A stretch of 64,000 bases of DNA, taken from assembly GCF_008831085.1 (NCBI RefSeq), contig NZ_WBJY01000001.1, positions 496,001 to 560,000 on the forward strand. Reading direction: 5' to 3'. Each line of letters starts with the position of its first letter. Position 1 is the first letter of the stretch. The position numbers were made by a program, and so were the translations under genes. This stretch comes from Pseudoclavibacter endophyticus. GTDB taxonomy: Bacteria; Actinomycetota; Actinomycetes; Actinomycetales; Microbacteriaceae. The notes under the pieces were generated by a model. The model worked only from the letters and a program-made list of their open reading frames with translations. It ran no database searches and was not told the origin of the DNA. Shown here one piece after another: positions 54,064-64,000 of this stretch.

Positions 54064-55017
54064 CTAGATCGGCACCTGCACCTGTTGCATGACGGAACGC
54101 AGAATCGCGTCGGCCGCGACGCCCTCGAGCTCGGCCTCCGGGCGCAGCTGGATGCGGTGTCGCAGCACCGGCAGCGCCACGTGCTGCACGTGATCAGGCG
54201 TGACCGCCTCGAAGCCGGTCAGATACGCCCACGCCTTGCTCGCGCCGAGCAGGGCGGTCGCGCCACGGGGTGAGACGCCCATCTTCACCGAGGGGGACAT
54301 GCGCGTGGCCCTAGCGAGATCGACGATGTACGCGAGGACCTCGGGCTTCACTGATACGCGCGCCGACTCCGCCTGCGCGCGCAGCAGGCCGGTTGCGCCC
54401 ATGACCGGGCGCACGTCGGCTCCACCGAGGTCGCGCGGGTTGAAGCCGCTCGCGTGCCGCCGCAGCACCTCGATCTCGGCCTCGCGCGGCGGCAGGTCGA
54501 GCACGAGCTTCATGAGGAACCGGTCGAGCTGCGCTTCCGGGAGCATGTAGGTGCCCTCGTACTCGATGGGGTTCATCGTCGCCGCAACCATGAACGGGTC
54601 TGGCAGCGGGCGCGTGACACCGTCGGCCGACACCTGCCGCTCCTCCATCGCTTCCAGCAGCGACGACTGCGTCTTTGGCGGCGTCCGGTTGATCTCGTCG
54701 GCGAGCATGATGTTGGTGAACACCGGACCCTCGCGGAACTCGAACTCGCCGGCCTTGGTGTCGTACACGAGCGAGCCGGTCACGTCGCCCGGCATGAGGT
54801 CCGGCGTGAACTGCACGCGTTTCGTATCGAGTTCGAGCGCGCGGCTCAAGGTGCGTACGAGCAGGGTCTTGGCGACGCCCGGCACGCCCTCGAGCAGCAC
54901 GTGCCCGCGGGCGAGCAGGCCGATGAGCATGCCATCGACGGCATCGGTCTGGCCGACGATGGCCTTCCCGACCTCGGCCCGGACTGCGTAGAGCTGCTGG
55001 CGGATCTCGTCGGTCAT
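54064..55017 (-). CDS. MoxR family AAA+ ATPase
   Basis: A 317-aa AAA+ ATPase of the MoxR family. Walker A is GVPGVAKT (about residues 43-50), Walker B LADEINR, sensor 1 ATMNP and the arginine finger region LDRFLMKL. A lid domain makes up the C-terminal third. MoxR proteins are chaperone-like partners of DUF58/VWA proteins. The start ATG overlaps the stop of the DUF4350 gene (ATGA), placing it in the minus-strand operon that begins at 58659. Confidence 0.94.
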   Translation of the reverse strand: MTDEIRQQLYAVRAEVGKAIVGQTDAVDGMLIGLLARGHVLLEGVPGVAKTLLVRTLSRALELDTKRVQFTPDLMPGDVTGSLVYDTKAGEFEFREGPVFTNIMLADEINRTPPKTQSSLLEAMEERQVSADGVTRPLPDPFMVAATMNPIEYEGTYMLPEAQLDRFLMKLVLDLPPREAEIEVLRRHASGFNPRDLGGADVRPVMGATGLLRAQAESARVSVKPEVLAYIVDLARATRMSPSVKMGVSPRGATALLGASKAWAYLTGFEAVTPDHVQHVALPVLRHRIQLRPEAELEGVAADAILRSVMQQVQVPI

Positions 55018-56366
55018 GCGTCTCCCTCGTGCGGTTGGCGTGGTTGCGGCGGCGGCGGGGTCGCGCCGCGGGATGCGGTGGTCGGGACGGCGAGCGCGTC
55101 GAGACAGGCTCGTTCGAGCCGCAGCAGGTGGTCGCTGAGCTCCACGAGCTCGCCGTCGTTCGCGGGCACCGCTTCGATGAGGATCGAGAAGACCTCGTCG
55201 CGCGGGCGGCGCACGGTCTGCGCCACGGCCACGGCGACCTCGTGCGCGGGGAGCGTGGCGGGAAGCGCGAGCGACCTTGCGAGGCGGCCGATCGTGCCGA
55301 TGCGCAGATTGTCGAGGGCCCGCAGTCGCGAGCCCGTTCTGCCGTACAGGCGGGCCCTGCCGTCCATCGTCTCACTCGCCGGCACGACCACGGGGAGGCG
55401 TTCGGCGACGAGCGGCCCGTACCGTCGCCCGCGCCACACCATGGTGGCGATGCCGGTTGCGAGCAGGAGCACCATCGCGGGCGTGAGCCACGCCGGTACG
55501 AGGCTGCTGAGCGGGGGCAGTGTGCCGTCGGTCGCCAGGTCGCCGCTGCCCGGTTCGTACCAGATCAGCTGGTCAGTGTCGCCCATGATCCCGATGCCCA
55601 TGGCTGCGTTGCCGTCGTAGGCGGCCCACTCGTTCGTGAGATTGGCGGTCGCGCCGAGCGCCACGATCTCGGTGGTGCCGCTCGCGTCGATCGCGACGAG
55701 TGCACGGTCGTCGTTCAGATAGCAGCTCGAGAGCCCTGGCGACTCGGGCACCGAGTACGCGGACCCGCCGAGCTGGGTGATTTCGGGGGCGTTCGTCGCG
55801 ATGGGGTCGTCGCACGCGGCTCCGGCCCCGACCGTCTGCGTGCCGTCGCCGGCGAGGTTTCCGCCGGGCATGATCGAGGTGCCGAGCGCCTCAAGCATGG
55901 GAGGGCCGGGCGTGATGAGCACGAGCTTCGCCGCGCCGAGGCCGAGCAGCTCCGCCAGTTGCTCCTGCGTCAAGGTCACCGCGCGCTGCCGCAACACGAT
56001 CGTGGTGTTCGCCGCGCCGGCCGACTCGGTCGCCGAGGCAACGTCATCGAGCGAGGACGCGAGCTCTACGTCGACGCCGTGCGATCCCATGACCTCGACG
56101 ACCGCCTTGGCGCCGTTGGGTCGGGGGCTCGACGGGTCGAGCGGCGCGTCGCTGCCGCTGTTGGCCATGCCCTGCAGCAGCGCCGTCACGCCCGTCACCA
56201 GCACGGCGATGACGCCGATCATGATCCATAGGCGCCCCGACCGCAGCCGCTGCCCAAGGGTCGGTGTGAGCGAGTCGGCGACCTCGCGCTCCTCGGCGGC
56301 GGTACGCGCGCGCGCCGTGGTCGACCTGGCTGTCTCGGCGGGCGGGGCGGGGGCGACGCCGCTCAC
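55014..56366 (-). CDS. DUF4350 membrane protein
   Basis: A 450-aa protein with one helix near residue 50 (LWIMIGVIAVLVTGVTALL), an extracytoplasmic DUF4350 region of about 220 residues (LTQEQLAELLGLGAAKLVLITPG) and a second helix near residue 285 (AWLTPAMVLLLATGIATMVW), then a cytoplasmic tail. It follows DUF4129 and precedes moxR, the standard actinobacterial order. I start at GTG 56366, which overlaps the DUF4129 stop codon; the longer frame upstream is a shadow of DUF4129. Function unknown, presumed part of the same membrane complex. Confidence 0.85.
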   Translation of the reverse strand: MSGVAPAPPAETARSTTARARTAAEEREVADSLTPTLGQRLRSGRLWIMIGVIAVLVTGVTALLQGMANSGSDAPLDPSSPRPNGAKAVVEVMGSHGVDVELASSLDDVASATESAGAANTTIVLRQRAVTLTQEQLAELLGLGAAKLVLITPGPPMLEALGTSIMPGGNLAGDGTQTVGAGAACDDPIATNAPEITQLGGSAYSVPESPGLSSCYLNDDRALVAIDASGTTEIVALGATANLTNEWAAYDGNAAMGIGIMGDTDQLIWYEPGSGDLATDGTLPPLSSLVPAWLTPAMVLLLATGIATMVWRGRRYGPLVAERLPVVVPASETMDGRARLYGRTGSRLRALDNLRIGTIGRLARSLALPATLPAHEVAVAVAQTVRRPRDEVFSILIEAVPANDGELVELSDHLLRLERACLDALAVPTTASRGATPPPPQPRQPHEGDA

Positions 56367-57031
56367 GCGTGCATCCGATCGAGGTCGCCGATCGCGGCCG
56401 GCCGAGCGGTGGCGAGGCGGGTGTCGAGCTCGCGGGTGCGGTGCCAGGCGGCCTCGGTGCCGGCGCGGTCGAGGTATCGAACATCGTCGAAATCGCGTGC
56501 TGCGCTCGCAAGGGCGTCGGCTTCGTCCGGGAACGGAACGGCCGCCCGGCGGGCCACGTCGTGAGCCGTCGAGCCGGGGCGGACCGCGATAAGTGTGCGG
56601 TCGCCCAGCTCGCGCGCGAGGGCCCGGTACCGCTCCGTCACGGCGAGGGCCCAGTCGCCGCGCTCGGCGGCGGCCTCCGACGCCGCGCGGAGCTCGGCGG
56701 CCGAGCGCGCGTCGTCGTCGAGGAACACATGGCGGTCGCTCGTCGCCGCGCTGCGGCGCGCGAGGACCGGGCGCCCGACCAGGATGGCCAGCACGATGCC
56801 GAGCACCACGACCACGAGCGCCACGAGGATGCCGGTCGGGTCGATCGGTGCTCCCGGGACGTTGCCGAAGAGCGAGTTGACCCACTCCCAGAAAGCCGCG
56901 ATCGCGCGGTCCCACAGCGACGGCTGTGCCGAGAGGTACTCCTGTTTCGCGAGCTCCTGCCTGAGCCACTCGCTCGCCTCGTCCGCCTCGGGATCGAGCG
57001 GAACCTGCGCGGCGAGGACGAGGGGATTCAT
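56363..57031 (-). CDS. DUF4129 membrane protein
   Basis: A 222-aa protein: an N-terminal extracytoplasmic stretch of about 60 residues (LRQELAKQEY, FWEWVNSLFG), one helix (ILVALVVVVLGIVLAILVG) and a cytoplasmic DUF4129 domain (RGDWALAVTERYRALARELGDRTLI, then PGSTAHDVARRA). DUF4129 domains also occur fused to transglutaminases in MoxR/DUF58 clusters. Both ends overlap neighbouring genes by four bases. Confidence 0.87.
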   Translation of the reverse strand: MNPLVLAAQVPLDPEADEASEWLRQELAKQEYLSAQPSLWDRAIAAFWEWVNSLFGNVPGAPIDPTGILVALVVVVLGIVLAILVGRPVLARRSAATSDRHVFLDDDARSAAELRAASEAAAERGDWALAVTERYRALARELGDRTLIAVRPGSTAHDVARRAAVPFPDEADALASAARDFDDVRYLDRAGTEAAWHRTRELDTRLATARPAAIGDLDRMHA

Positions 57032-58659
57032 CGGGTCGTGTCTGGGTCGTCAGGCGCCGGCCGGGTGGACGCGTCGGGCTCGGCCGCGGGGGGTGCCGGC
57101 TGGGAGTGCGGCGATGGCGTGGGTGCAGGATCGGAGGGTGCGTATCCGGCGGGTGCGGGGCCGGAGGGCGCGTATCCGGAGGGCGCGTATCCGGAGGGCG
57201 CGTATCCGGAGGGCGCGTATCCGGAGGGCTCGTACCCGGTGGGCGGGTATCCGGCGGGTGCGGGGCCGGCGGGTGCGTATCCGGCGGGTGCGGGGCCGGC
57301 GGGTGCGTATCCGGACGGCGCGTAGCCGGAGGGCGCGTATCCGGCGGGGCTGTAGCCGGGCGCGTAGCCGGCGGGCGCGTAGCCGGGCGCGTAACCGCCC
57401 GGCGCCGGGTAGGCGGCCTGCGCGGTCGCCGGCTGGGGTGGAGCGAGCTCCTGCTCCAGCTCGACGGGCGGCGTCAGGTACGGGTCGTCCACGCTCAGGC
57501 CCGCCGCGGCATCCTCGCGCGCCCGCTGCAGGTGCACATTCAGCCCTTCCTTCCGCATGCGCACGTCGACGTAGAGGATCACGGCGTTTCCGGCCGAGAG
57601 GACGAGCGTCAGGGCGGAGACCACGAGCTGCAGCGCCAGGGCGACGAGGGCGACCACGATCACGACGGCGAGGATCATCCACTCCTGCCCCTCGCCGACG
57701 GCGCCGAGCGGCGCGAGCACGGCCGTGATGAGGCTCAGCAGCACCTGCAGCACCCCGGAGACGGCGCCCGCCGCGAAGCCCGCGACGACCTGTACCAGCA
57801 GGGTGATGCCGAGGACGCGCCAGAAATGCCGGCGCGTGAGCTTCCAGCTTCGCACGATCGCCTGGATCGGGCCGCGCCGCTCGAGGACGATCGCGGCCGG
57901 CGCGAAGAGGAGCTTCGTGGTGAGCGCCAGGGAGCCGGCGAACACGAGCGCGTAGCACAGCAGCGCGAGGAGCACCGAGAACACGATGCCGATGTCTTCG
58001 AACCCGGCGATCATGGCGGGAGCGGCGACGACCACCGCCATGAGCCCGAGGACCACGATCGTGCCGCCGGTGATGATGGCCGTGAACCCGAGCAATGGCC
58101 ATAGGCGGCGGAACGCGACGCGCCACGAGCCCCCGAACGTGATCTTCTCGCCGAGTGCCGCCCGCGCGACGACGTGCGCGAGGATGCCCTGCAGCAGGGC
58201 GGAGCCGAGCAGGGAGAGGATCACCGAGGCGAATGCGGTGAGGAACGTCACCGTGATGGCCGTCGTCTCGAGCGCCGGCCGATCCTCTGCGCTCGCCGAC
58301 GCGGCGCGCTCGAACATGGCGTAGGCGACGAGCCCCGTCGCGACGCCCGTGACGATGGAGATCAGGCTGAGGATGATCATGGAGCTGCCGACCGTGACGC
58401 CGGGGCTCGTGCGCAGCAGGCGGAAGGTTGCGGCGAAGATGTCGCCGAACTGGAGCGGGCGAAGCGGGAATAGGCCCGGCTTCAGCGGCGCCGACCACGC
58501 GTGCCGGGATGCTGTGCCGGCGCCCGCCGGAGTTCCCTCGCCGCCGTCGGGTCGGGCCCCGCCGCCGATGCCCGGAGCCCCGGCGGGGGCCTGCTCGCGA
58601 GGGTGGTCGAGCCACGAAGCGGCACCGCCGGTTCCGTGATGCATGCCCGGGTAAGTCAC
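57028..58659 (-). CDS. Polytopic membrane protein with GYAP-type repeat tail
   Basis: A 543-aa protein. After a Gly/Pro-rich cytoplasmic N terminus of about 60 residues, residues 70-385 form about six long helices similar to the glycerophosphodiester phosphodiesterase membrane-domain family often seen at this locus (LRPLQFGDIFAATFRLLRTSPGV). The C-terminal 120 residues are a tandem array of GYAPSGYAP / GPAPAGYAP units, probably disordered and cytoplasmic. It starts at GTG 58659; an in-frame ATG lies five codons on. It is the first gene of the minus-strand operon and is divergent from mtrA. Confidence 0.82.
   Translation of the reverse strand: MTYPGMHHGTGGAASWLDHPREQAPAGAPGIGGGARPDGGEGTPAGAGTASRHAWSAPLKPGLFPLRPLQFGDIFAATFRLLRTSPGVTVGSSMIILSLISIVTGVATGLVAYAMFERAASASAEDRPALETTAITVTFLTAFASVILSLLGSALLQGILAHVVARAALGEKITFGGSWRVAFRRLWPLLGFTAIITGGTIVVLGLMAVVVAAPAMIAGFEDIGIVFSVLLALLCYALVFAGSLALTTKLLFAPAAIVLERRGPIQAIVRSWKLTRRHFWRVLGITLLVQVVAGFAAGAVSGVLQVLLSLITAVLAPLGAVGEGQEWMILAVVIVVALVALALQLVVSALTLVLSAGNAVILYVDVRMRKEGLNVHLQRAREDAAAGLSVDDPYLTPPVELEQELAPPQPATAQAAYPAPGGYAPGYAPAGYAPGYSPAGYAPSGYAPSGYAPAGPAPAGYAPAGPAPAGYPPTGYEPSGYAPSGYAPSGYAPSGYAPSGPAPAGYAPSDPAPTPSPHSQPAPPAAEPDASTRPAPDDPDTTR
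57115..57420 (-). repeat. Tandem coding repeat in the membrane-protein tail
   Basis: On the plus strand the unit reads GTATCCGGAGGGCGC or GTATCCGGCGGGTGC, in 15-bp steps with 12- and 9-bp variants. It is nearly perfect at about 57173-57225 and more diverged towards 57415. The phase always keeps the reading frame. Confidence 0.8.
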
Positions 58660-58768
58660 CCGTCCATCGTGTCACAGGGGACCCGCCCGCCGCCGGGGAG
58701 CTGAGCTCGGTGTGAGGAATTTCATCCCTCCGTCGCAGTGGTGCTCACTGGGGTCGCCGCGCCACGGT

Positions 58769-58774
58769 TACCCT
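58769..58774 (+). promoter_or_regulatory. Candidate -10 box for mtrA
   Basis: TACCCT in GGTTACCCTGGG, 50 nt before the mtrA ATG, giving a leader of about 44 nt with a GGAGG ribosome binding site at its end. Confidence 0.4.
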
Positions 58775-58824
58775 GGGACCTGGTGTCGGCCCTGAAGGTG
58801 TCGGGGGAGTTATACGGAGGAACG

Positions 58825-59514
58825 ATGGCTGAGTGCATTCTCGTGGTCGACGACGACACGGCGCTGTCCGAGATGATCGGAATCGTCCTGCAGTCGGAAG
58901 GGTACGACCTCGAGTTCTGCGGCGACGGCGCCGAGGCGCTCGACGTGTTCCGGCGCACCCGTCCCGATCTCGTGCTGCTCGACGTCATGCTCCCCGGCCT
59001 CGACGGCATCCAGATCTGCCACCTCATCCGGGCCGAGTCGGGAACGCCCATCATCATGCTCACCGCCAAGTCCGACACGACTGACGTCGTGAGCGGCCTC
59101 GAGGCAGGGGCCGACGACTACATGGTCAAGCCCTTCAACCCCAAGGAGCTCGTCGCGCGCATCAAGACGCGCCTGCGTACGACGACGAGCGAGTCGACCG
59201 ACCTCATCCGCGTCTGCGATATCTCTATGAACGTTGCCGCCCACGAGGTGACGCGCGGCGACGAGATCATCAACCTCACGCCGCTCGAGTTCGACCTGCT
59301 GCACACCCTCGCGTCGAAGCCGCAGAAGGTCTTCTCACGCGAGGAGCTGCTCGAGCAGGTATGGGGCTACCAGTACAAGGCCGACACGAGGCTCGTGAAC
59401 GTTCACGTACAGCGCCTCAGGGCCAAGATCGAGCACGACCCCGACAATCCGAAGATCGTCACCACGGTGCGCGGCGTCGGGTATCGCGCGGGCTCGTCGC
59501 ACACGACGGGCTGA
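58825..59514 (+). CDS. mtrA: Response regulator MtrA
   Basis: A 229-aa OmpR-class response regulator. The receiver domain has the acidic pocket D9/D10/D11, phospho-acceptor D53 in LVLLDVMLPG and the conserved lysine in IIMLTAKSD. The winged-helix DNA-binding domain ends in TRLVNVHVQRLRAKIE and TTVRGVGYRAG. MtrA controls cell-wall hydrolase, division and replication-linked genes in actinobacteria. It starts at ATG 58825 after GGAGG; the longer frame upstream has no similarity. mtrB starts one base past its stop codon. Confidence 0.97.
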   Translation: MAECILVVDDDTALSEMIGIVLQSEGYDLEFCGDGAEALDVFRRTRPDLVLLDVMLPGLDGIQICHLIRAESGTPIIMLTAKSDTTDVVSGLEAGADDYMVKPFNPKELVARIKTRLRTTTSESTDLIRVCDISMNVAAHEVTRGDEIINLTPLEFDLLHTLASKPQKVFSREELLEQVWGYQYKADTRLVNVHVQRLRAKIEHDPDNPKIVTTVRGVGYRAGSSHTTG

Positions 59515-59515
59515 C

Positions 59516-61836
<2,321 letters not shown>

Positions 61837-61840
<4 letters not shown>

Positions 61841-63531
61841 ATACCGGCAGGATGGCTCGCGCGCTGTGCGCGCTGCTCGCCGTCGCGGTGCTCGCGGCAT
61901 GTGCCAGGATCCCCCTGAGTGGCACGGTCATGGAGGGGCAGGATATGCAGGCGCCCGACTCCCAGGGGGTGCAGTTCCTGCCCAATTCGCCGGTACCGGG
62001 CGCATCGCAGGCCGAGGTCGTGCAGGGATTCCTCGAGGCCGGCACCGGAACGCAGAGCAACTACGCGACCGCCCGCAGCTACCTCGTCGACGGGCTGTCG
62101 GGATCGTGGGACCCGACCGAACGCGTGCTGGTGCACGACGGGTCGTCGGTCATGTACACCCTCGTCGATGAGCTGACGGTGCGCGTTGACCTGAACGTGG
62201 TCGCGCAGGTCGACGCGAACGGCGTGTATACGAGCTACGGAACGCCGCAGCCGTATTCGCTCGAGTACGACGTGCAGCGCGTCGAGGGCGAGTGGCGAGT
62301 GAGCGCGGCCGAGCAGGGCCTCGTGCTCATGTCCGAGTGGTTCATGCAGGTGTTCGAGCCGTACACGGTGTACTTCTACGACTCGACGTTCCGGTACCTC
62401 GTGCCTGATGTGCGGTGGTTCCCCGGCTACACGACCGCGCCGACGCGAATCGTGCAGGCCATTCTCGACGGTCCCTCGTCGTGGCTCGCCGAAGGCTCCG
62501 TGCGCAGCGCGTTCCCGCCCGAGACGGTGCTACGGGGACCCGTGACCACCGAGGACGGCACGGCTCTCGCCGACTTCTCGGCCGCGATCTCGTCGGCCGC
62601 GAGCGACCTCTTCCCGCTCATGCTGCTTCAGGTCACCGAGAGCCTCAGCGGGGTCACCGGCATCGGCACGGTCATGATGAGCGCCAACGGCGCGACCATC
62701 GACGTCGATCCTCCCCCCGACGACGAGGTGCATTCGCACGCGCAGGTCAATGCGACGCCGCTCGTGTACCGCGACGGCGAGTTCGGGTTCCTCTCGGGCG
62801 AGACCATCACGCCGCCGGCCGAGTCGGAGCGCCTCGCCACGATGCTGCCGAATCTCGGCGCCACGCGCGGCACCGTCTCGGTCGACCAGGGCATCGGGGC
62901 CTTCCTCACGCCTCGTGGTGTGATGGCGATCCCGTTCCTGACCGGGCAGCCAGTGGCCATCGATGCCCGCGAGTCGGTCGCGATGCCGAGCATCGACCCG
63001 TTCGGCTTCGTCTGGACGGTCGCGTCGGACTCGCCCGATATCCACGTCTCCGACATCTCTCGCCAGTACGACGAGGCGCTCGACCTCGGGGAGTTCGGGC
63101 GCGACGGCATCAGCTCGCTGCAGGTGAGCCGCGACGGAGCGCGCGTCGTGGCGCTCGTGCGGGACGATGACCGCACCCGCCTCGTGGTGGCGGCCATCGA
63201 GCGCACGCCCGGTGGTGGCGAGCCGACCGGCATCGGCACCCCCGTGTCGATTCCGCTCGGCGAGGGGGGCCCGATCGAGGTGACCTGGGTCGACGAGACG
63301 TCGATCGCGATTCTCTCGTCGGACGGACAGGGATCGAGCGGGGTGCGCGTGCAGCAGATCGGCGGCGACGCCGAAGGGTACGGCGCGGTCGAGAACGGCG
63401 CGCAGATCGCGGGCAGCAACAGCCTCGCGGGCCTCCGCCTCGTCGACGCGGCCGGCAACCTCTTCGTGCCGCGCAATTCCCGGTGGATGGCACAGGGCAC
63501 GCGCATCGACTTCCTCGTCACGCAGGCATAG
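61837..63531 (+). CDS. lpqB: Lipoprotein LpqB, MtrB accessory protein
   Basis: A 564-aa lipoprotein with signal MNTGRMARALCALLAVAVLAAC and lipidated C22. The mature protein has a sporulation/spore-germination (GerMN)-like domain in its middle (about residues 195-290) and a beta-propeller-like C-terminal half (DPFGFVWTVASD, GISSLQVSRDGARVVALV). LpqB binds the outer domain of MtrB and modulates its signalling. The ATG overlaps the mtrB stop codon, the conserved arrangement. Confidence 0.95.
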
Positions 63532-63651
63532 GCCCGGCCGTAACGGCACCGTTCGTCGTCACAGCCCGGACGGCGCGCCGTGGAGAGCCGGAGATCCACA
63601 TGGCGCGGCCGGCGCTGGCAGGCGGGGGCCCGTCGCGGGCATCCTGATCAG

Positions 63652-64000
63652 GTGCGGGGAACAATGCTGCATGGGCGGCTCGCGCCGGCGTTCGACGCCG
63701 CACGCGACGCGCTTGCGACGATCGCGCCCGTCGACTGCCCGGCCTGCGCGGTGGCGGCCATCGGGCTGTGCCAGGCGTGCCGTCACGAGCTCCGGGGCGA
63801 GATCGCTCCCCGGCGCGGCGGCTACGCGATCGGATCCGGCGTCGTGCCGATCGCCTCGGCCGCGCCGTACGACGGGGTGCTGAAGCGCCTGCTCGCGGCG
63901 CTGAAAGAGCGAGGGCGCATGGACGCCGTCGGCCCGTTGGCGCGACTTGTGCGGGTGGCCGTCGCGTCGGCGGCGCTCGAGCGTTTCGCGGGCCATCCGG
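63652..64000 (+). CDS. ComF family protein, 5' part cut by window end
   Basis: The first 116 codons of a ComF-like phosphoribosyltransferase-family gene; the frame is open at the window end. Two zinc-type cysteine pairs (VDCPAC and GLCQAC) and YDGVLKRLLAALKERGRMD are characteristic. ComF follows lpqB in Microbacteriaceae. ComF proteins aid DNA uptake in competent bacteria; their role here is unknown. The start is GTG 63652 (CATCCT 6 nt upstream) or ATG 63664, four codons on, with GGGG before it. Confidence 0.85.
   Translation, partial: MRGTMLHGRLAPAFDAARDALATIAPVDCPACAVAAIGLCQACRHELRGEIAPRRGGYAIGSGVVPIASAAPYDGVLKRLLAALKERGRMDAVGPLARLVRVAVASAALERFAGHP

Noticed and set aside
56367..56969. 200-residue N-terminal extension of the DUF4350 protein
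   Set aside because: It is the other frame of the DUF4129 gene; the GTG at 56366 overlapping its stop is the better start.
57115..57420. Possible CRISPR array
   Set aside because: Units of 9-15 bp with no spacers, and they stay in frame within a coding sequence.

Overview
The window is high-GC DNA from an actinobacterium, most likely a member of Microbacteriaceae or a close relative. This is inferred from gene content and order, not from a marker gene. The right half carries the mtrA-mtrB-lpqB-comF order, a whiB2 gene, manA, manB, adenosylhomocysteinase and an RDD / SpoIIM / DUF58 / MoxR / DUF4350 / DUF4129 block. The same gene set lies around Rv3244c-Rv3260c in Mycobacterium. Many genes lack a ribosome binding site and instead have a TANNNT -10 box 6-9 nt before the start codon, as expected of leaderless actinobacterial messages. 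No rRNA, tRNA or CRISPR array was seen.

Region 1 (1-26.7 kb) is a cell-surface glycopolymer locus. It holds two dTDP-rhamnose genes (rmlC, rmlA), two rhamnan-synthesis (RgpF-type) proteins, one of them fused to a GT2 domain, another GT2 enzyme, a dTDP-rhamnose 4-epimerase-like SDR and a GalE-like epimerase. It also holds a Wzm/Wzt ABC exporter whose ATPase has a C-terminal carbohydrate-binding-type extension. Acetylation is suggested by an acyltransferase-SGNH fusion and by a separate acyltransferase-3 / AlgX-like pair. The locus further contains a GT2-DUF2304 pair, an O-antigen ligase/polymerase-like protein and a DUF2142 membrane protein. A 1072-aa secreted protein combines a lysozyme-like head with about eleven imperfect repeats. 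A one-domain voltage-gated cation channel and a small membrane-anchored protein sit among these genes. The likely product is an O-acetylated, rhamnose- or 6-deoxytalose-containing wall polysaccharide.

Region 2 (26.8-42.2 kb) is mostly core genome: an acyl-CoA dehydrogenase, manA, whiB2 with an elaborate palindromic promoter, a large membrane glycosyltransferase and a DUF5719 protein. It continues with an Rv3259-type protein, a pterin dehydratase-glyoxalase fusion, DUF3499, manB, ahcY, DUF3237, RDD and SpoIIM.

Region 3 (42.2-52.67 kb) is an accessory island inserted between spoIIM and the DUF58 gene. Its left edge holds a remnant of a Mu-type transposase and the first 29 or so codons of a DUF202 gene. 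Its cargo is a GH3 glycosidase, divergent from an operon of a family-5 solute-binding lipoprotein, two permeases, a fused two-cassette ATPase, a TetR regulator and a formylglycine sulfatase. It reads as a regulated uptake and catabolic module for a sulfated glycoside-like substrate; that substrate is inferred.

Region 4 (52.67-64 kb) returns to core genome: DUF58, MoxR, DUF4350, DUF4129 and a large membrane protein with GYAP repeats on the minus strand, then mtrA-mtrB-lpqB and a comF gene cut by the window end on the plus strand. MtrAB-LpqB senses and controls envelope and cell-division state; the WhiB2 and mannose-activation genes also bear on envelope growth.
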